In this document: positions 9,433 to 12,358 of the stretch, one piece after another
How the letters are laid out: each line of letters starts with the position of its first letter
Numbering within the stretch: the first letter of the stretch is position 1
Assembly (NCBI GenBank): GCA_028456385.1
Contig: JALNQF010000865.1
Coordinates: 1 to 12,358, forward strand
Length of the DNA: 12,358 nt
Reading direction: 5' to 3'
From: Ophiosphaerella korrae
Taxonomy: Eukaryota; Ascomycota; Dothideomycetes; Pleosporales; Phaeosphaeriaceae
Translations under genes and position numbers: made by a program
Notes under the pieces: model-generated
Seen by the model: only the letters and a program-made list of their open reading frames with translations
What the model was told of the DNA's origin: nothing
Database searches by the model: none

Positions 9433-12079
9433 TTAAAAAAGTTTATAGAAATAAAAGGAATACGTTATATAATAAAGAAGTACTTTTAACAACTAAGTAT
9501 AATTAAAGGAAAACTATTCTAGGAACCTATTAGGTTCGAGACAGTTCCCTCTATATTAGAGTTAGAAGAGATAATAATAAAAAATATAGTTATAGATATA
9601 ACAATAATTAAGAATAAATAAGATATAATCCTAGAGATACTATAGTTATAGATAACTAACCTAAATATTAATTAGAGAATAGAGAAAATTAGTTACTCTA
9701 AACGAGATATATTAAAAGCTAATATAAGTACCTATAAAGGAGAATTCCTAGAAGAATGTAAGAAATAGGAAAAACAACTTATAGAACCTAAAGACTACCT
9801 TCTAAAATACTAACTATAGGACCTAGTAATAGACTTAGAAGAAAGAAAAGATATAAGATAGAGCTTAGTTTATAGAAAAACAAAAGAAGAATTAAAAATT
9901 AAACAAGTATTTATTAAAAACGTAATAAAAAAAGAATAGATATAAGAATCTAAATCTTTAGTAGTATATAGACTTATATTTATAGATAAAAAAGGAATAA
10001 ATAATAAGAGACTTTACGTAGATTTTAGAAAAACTAACGTAATTATAAACAAGAACTAATATCCCTTACTATAAATAGATAAAATACAAGATAAGCTATA
10101 AAAAGTAAAGATGTTTACAAAACTAGATATCTAAAACGCTTACTACTAAATTAGAATTAAGAAAGGCAATAAATAGAAAATAGTATTTAGAACGCAATAT
10201 AGACTATATAAATACTTAGTTATACCTTTTAGATTAATAAACGCACTAGTAGTCTTTTAAGAAAGAATTAATATAGTACTAAGAGAGTACTTAGACGTAT
10301 TTATATTTGTATACCTAGACAACATCCTTATATTTTTAGAAACTAAGTAAGAATATATACAATACGTGTATAAAGTACTAGAAAAACTAGTAAAAAATAA
10401 ACTATTTCTTAAGATAAGAAAATACGAATTTTATATAAAAGAAATAGATTTCCTTAGATTTATTATTAAACTAGGAAAAATTAAGATTAACGCTAGAAAG
10501 ATTAAGTTAATTAATAAATAGCTAACACTAAAGAACCTAAAAGAAGTATAATAATTTTATAGGTTAATAAACTTCTATAAGAAGTTAATAGTAAGATAGT
10601 CTAAAGATATAGAACTAATAACTAAACTTATAAAGAAAGATATACTATTTAAATAGATAAAAGAATATAATAAAGTATTTAATAAAATTAAAAGAAAGTT
10701 TATAGAAAACCTAGTTTTTAGAATATATAACCTAGACCTACTAGTAATAGTAAAGACAGACGCATCTAACTTAGTCTATAGGATAGTACTAATACAAGAC
10801 AACCTAAGAACTAGACAAGAATATTTAGTTAAATACTTCTCTAAGAAAATAAAGCTAGTAGAACTTAACTACCTAATTTATAACAAAGAAATACTAGTAA
10901 TCTACAAAGTATTTAAATAATAGAAAGTATACTTATAAAGAGTAAAGTATAAAATAAAGGTCTATATAGACTATAAGAACTTTATAAGGTTTATAATAAA
11001 TAAAGATCTATTATAACGCTATATAAGATAGTAGGAATTCTTATTAATATTTAAGTTTAAAGTTATATATACAAAAAGAAAAGATAACTAGTTAGTAGAT
11101 ACTTAAAGTAGAAGACTAGATCTATAGAAAGAAATAAACGCTATAGGTACAGTTCTAGTTAAGAATAAAGAAGGACACTTAGTCCTAAATATTCCTAAAA
11201 TAGCCGCTACACTTAAAAGAAAGAATAGTAAGCTAGATAAATAGATTTAGAAAACAATACAAGAAGTATCTAAAGAAATAAAGAAACTAGAAACCTAAGA
11301 AGGATTTATATAAGCCTATAGAAGAATATATATTCTAAAGAAGATTTAAAAAGAATTTATATAATAATTCTATAAGCTACTAGTATATAGATACTAGAGA
11401 ATTAAGAAAATACTAAATAGGCTCCTAAGAGACTACTATATCCTAAGAGCAAGATAATAAGTAGAAGAAGTACTACAAGATTATATAGAGTACTATAGAA
11501 ATAAGTATAATAGATACGTACTATATAGAATACTATAACTAGTTAAAGTACTAGAATAACTTTAGGGAGTAATAATAATAGACTTTATTACAAAGTTACT
11601 TAAGTTAAAAGACCTAATATTAGGAGTTAAATATAATAGAATCTTAATAATAGTAGATAAGCTTATAAAGTACTTATACTTTAGGCTATATAAAGAGAAA
11701 AGTAAGATAGAAGTTACTATTTACTAAGTATTAATAACTATAATTAGCTAATATAGTATACTAGATAAGATTATTATAGATAGAGACGTACAATTTATAT
11801 TAAAACTATAGGGAACAATAATAGTATAATAAGGAATATAATATATAATATTAATAGTATATTACCTATAAATAGATAGATAATTATAACGAATAAACTA
11901 GATAGTAGAATAGTACTTAAGATACTACCTTAACTATAACTAGAACAATTAGGTATAATTACTACCTATAGTATAGTTAGTATATAACTGTAAGGTAGAC
12001 TTTACGTAAGATAACTTAATAAGGTAGTTTTAACAATTAACTAAAAAGAGTAAATAGTAGATAAAGCTATCTAAGTAAG

Positions 12080-12101
12080 TACTAGGTATATATACCTAGT
12101 A
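12080..12101. repeat. Perfect 22-nt palindrome in element D
   Basis: TACTAGGTATA is followed directly by its complement TATACCTAGTA, with no spacer. The next base pair outward does not match. It could be a protein-binding site or an extruding cruciform; the sequence gives no further clue. Confidence 0.85.
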
Positions 12102-12142
12102 GCCTACTAAGCGCTAACTAAAAGTAGAAAGGTAGTTAAATG

Positions 12143-12242
12143 TTAGTAAGTTGTAAACTTACTAATATATTAGTAAGTTCGTAATGTTAGTAAGTTTGTA
12201 ATGTTAGTAAGTTTGCTATATTAGTAAGTTGCAAACTTACTA
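12143..12242. repeat. 17-bp tandem array of TTAGTAAGTT with hairpin ends
   Basis: The core TTAGTAAGTT occurs at 12143, 12170, 12187, 12204 and 12221; the last four are spaced by exactly 17 bp. The complement AACTTACTA(A) follows the first and last cores after a 3-nt loop (12156-12165 and 12234-12242), so the array is bracketed by hairpins. In addition, 12156-12179 is a perfect 24-nt palindrome. Such arrays occur in LTR enhancers and in the subterminal regions of DNA transposons. Confidence 0.85.
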
Positions 12243-12266
12243 GCATTAGTGCGAAAATAAGAGATA

Positions 12267-12336
12267 TAAGGGATAACTCCCTTACACGTCTCTCTCCTTT
12301 TAAAGAGCAAATTCCTAGAGCTTAAAAAGGGCTCTA
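12267..12336 (+). other. Two short hairpins near the window end
   Basis: TAAGGGA (12267-12273) pairs with TCCCTTA (12278-12284) across a 4-nt loop. TAGAGC (12316-12321) pairs with GCTCTA (12331-12336), and two further G-U pairs would be possible in RNA. Between them lies a pyrimidine-rich run (12288-12301). This part keeps more C and G than the rest of the window. They could belong to the transcribed part of an LTR, but no terminator is claimed. Confidence 0.4.
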
Positions 12337-12358
12337 ATTAACTAATAATACCTATTAG

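Larger units (their letters stand above)
6686..11988 (+). mobile_element. Element C: 5' LTR, gag and most of pol of the chromovirus
   Basis: The order is 5' LTR (6686-7118), gag with two zinc knuckles, linker, protease, reverse transcriptase, RNase H and integrase. Homology to A ends at 11988 in the middle of the integrase C-terminal region (LVYN), where element D begins. C inserted into element B; the five bases before its LTR are ATAGC, the candidate target-site duplication. The rest of C (end of integrase, chromodomain and 3' LTR) should lie beyond D, outside the window. No clear primer-binding site is seen after the LTR; a mutated one could sit in 7119-7140. Confidence 0.87.
8335..11988 (+). 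pseudogene. pol pseudogene of element C (linker, protease, RT, RNase H, start to middle of integrase)
   Basis: It continues in the gag frame: checkpoints at 7501, 8092, 9406, 10321, 10759 and 11779 are all in phase. A linker of about 400 codons precedes the protease at 9406, whose active-site Asp is Asn (NSRAIRNF). Reverse transcriptase covers about 9960-10395, with RLYVDFRK, FTKLDI and a YLDD box that reads YLDN (10318-10323). RNase H has Asp 10759, Glu 10888 and Asp 10969. Integrase has Cys-to-Tyr changes at 11482 and 11491, Asp 11581 and Asp 11779; the catalytic Glu codon at 11887 is TAA. Homology stops at 11988. Dozens of stops interrupt the frame, so no product is possible. The lack of net indels over about 4.8 kb points to point mutation as the cause of decay. 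Confidence 0.86.
11989..12358 (+). mobile_element. Element D: partial, unrelated insertion interrupting element C
   Basis: The match to element A ends sharply at 11988 and new sequence starts with TGTAAGGTAG, a TG start like an LTR. It holds a perfect 22-nt palindrome (12080-12101), a 17-bp tandem array (12170-12237) with inverted copies, and a less mutated end with two small hairpins (12267-12284 and 12316-12336). No coding trace is seen. It may be the 5' LTR of another retrotransposon. Alternatively a new LTR starts at 12141 (TGTTAG, preceded by a purine-rich run at 12120-12132), making 11989-12140 a separate piece. A DNA transposon end or MITE is also possible. The orientation is assumed. 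Confidence 0.5.

Noticed and set aside
12143..12242. CRISPR-like array
   Set aside because: The repeats are 10 bp cores at 17-bp spacing with near-identical intervening bases, so there are no unique spacers, and the context is eukaryotic transposon DNA.
12267..12284. Hairpin as a transcription terminator
   Set aside because: The stem is 7 bp and lies in a fungal repeat; intrinsic bacterial-type terminators do not apply, and no transcript upstream is identified.
1..12358. Mitochondrial or alternative-code genome, because of AT-richness and many in-frame TAG/TAA
   Set aside because: TAG and TAA stand at both former Trp and former Gln codons. Cys, His and Gly codons are also changed in the RIP direction, which reassigned stops would not explain. 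The content is a nuclear LTR retrotransposon.

Overview
The window looks like part of a gene-free, AT-rich compartment in a filamentous ascomycete genome (Pezizomycotina). It is a nest of degraded Ty3/gypsy LTR retrotransposons of the chromovirus type: integrase with a GPY/F module followed by a chromodomain. All coding traces are broken by many in-frame TAG and TAA codons at places where the family has Trp or Gln. CpA and TpG are almost gone and TpA is abundant (in 1141-1200 I count 13 TpA, 1 CpA, 0 TpG). That is the expected mark of repeat-induced point mutation (RIP). I see no intact gene, tRNA, rRNA, CRISPR array or bacterial feature. The exact species cannot be read from this sequence.

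Layout. Element A (+ strand, 1-3314) enters the window inside the reverse transcriptase and runs through RNase H, integrase, GPY/F and chromodomain to about 2214. A 680-bp post-pol region, a polypurine tract (2881-2894) and a 3' LTR (2895-3314) follow. Element B (- strand, 3315-6685) is a pol fragment of the same family, from just upstream of the protease to the start of the chromodomain. It is cut at both ends exactly where LTRs of its neighbours begin. Element C (+ strand, 6686-11988) has a 5' LTR (6686-7118), then gag with two zinc knuckles, a long linker, protease, reverse transcriptase, RNase H and integrase. The fixed landmarks I checked all lie in one reading frame. Homology stops abruptly at 11988. 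Element D (11989-12358, incomplete) is an unrelated repeat-rich insertion that starts with TG; it holds a 22-nt palindrome and a 17-bp tandem array.

How the parts relate. Positions 1-1587 of A match C at a constant offset of 10401, so there is no net indel between them. A supplies the 3' half that C lacks, and C supplies the 5' half that A lacks. Together they imply a full element of about 7.0 kb (6686-11988 plus 1588-3314). The simplest history is that B is the oldest copy, that A and C each inserted into B in the opposite orientation, and that D later inserted into C. RIP-type mutation silenced them all. None can code for a working protein as written. A and C could only have mobilised before mutation, and I see no sign of a new active system here.
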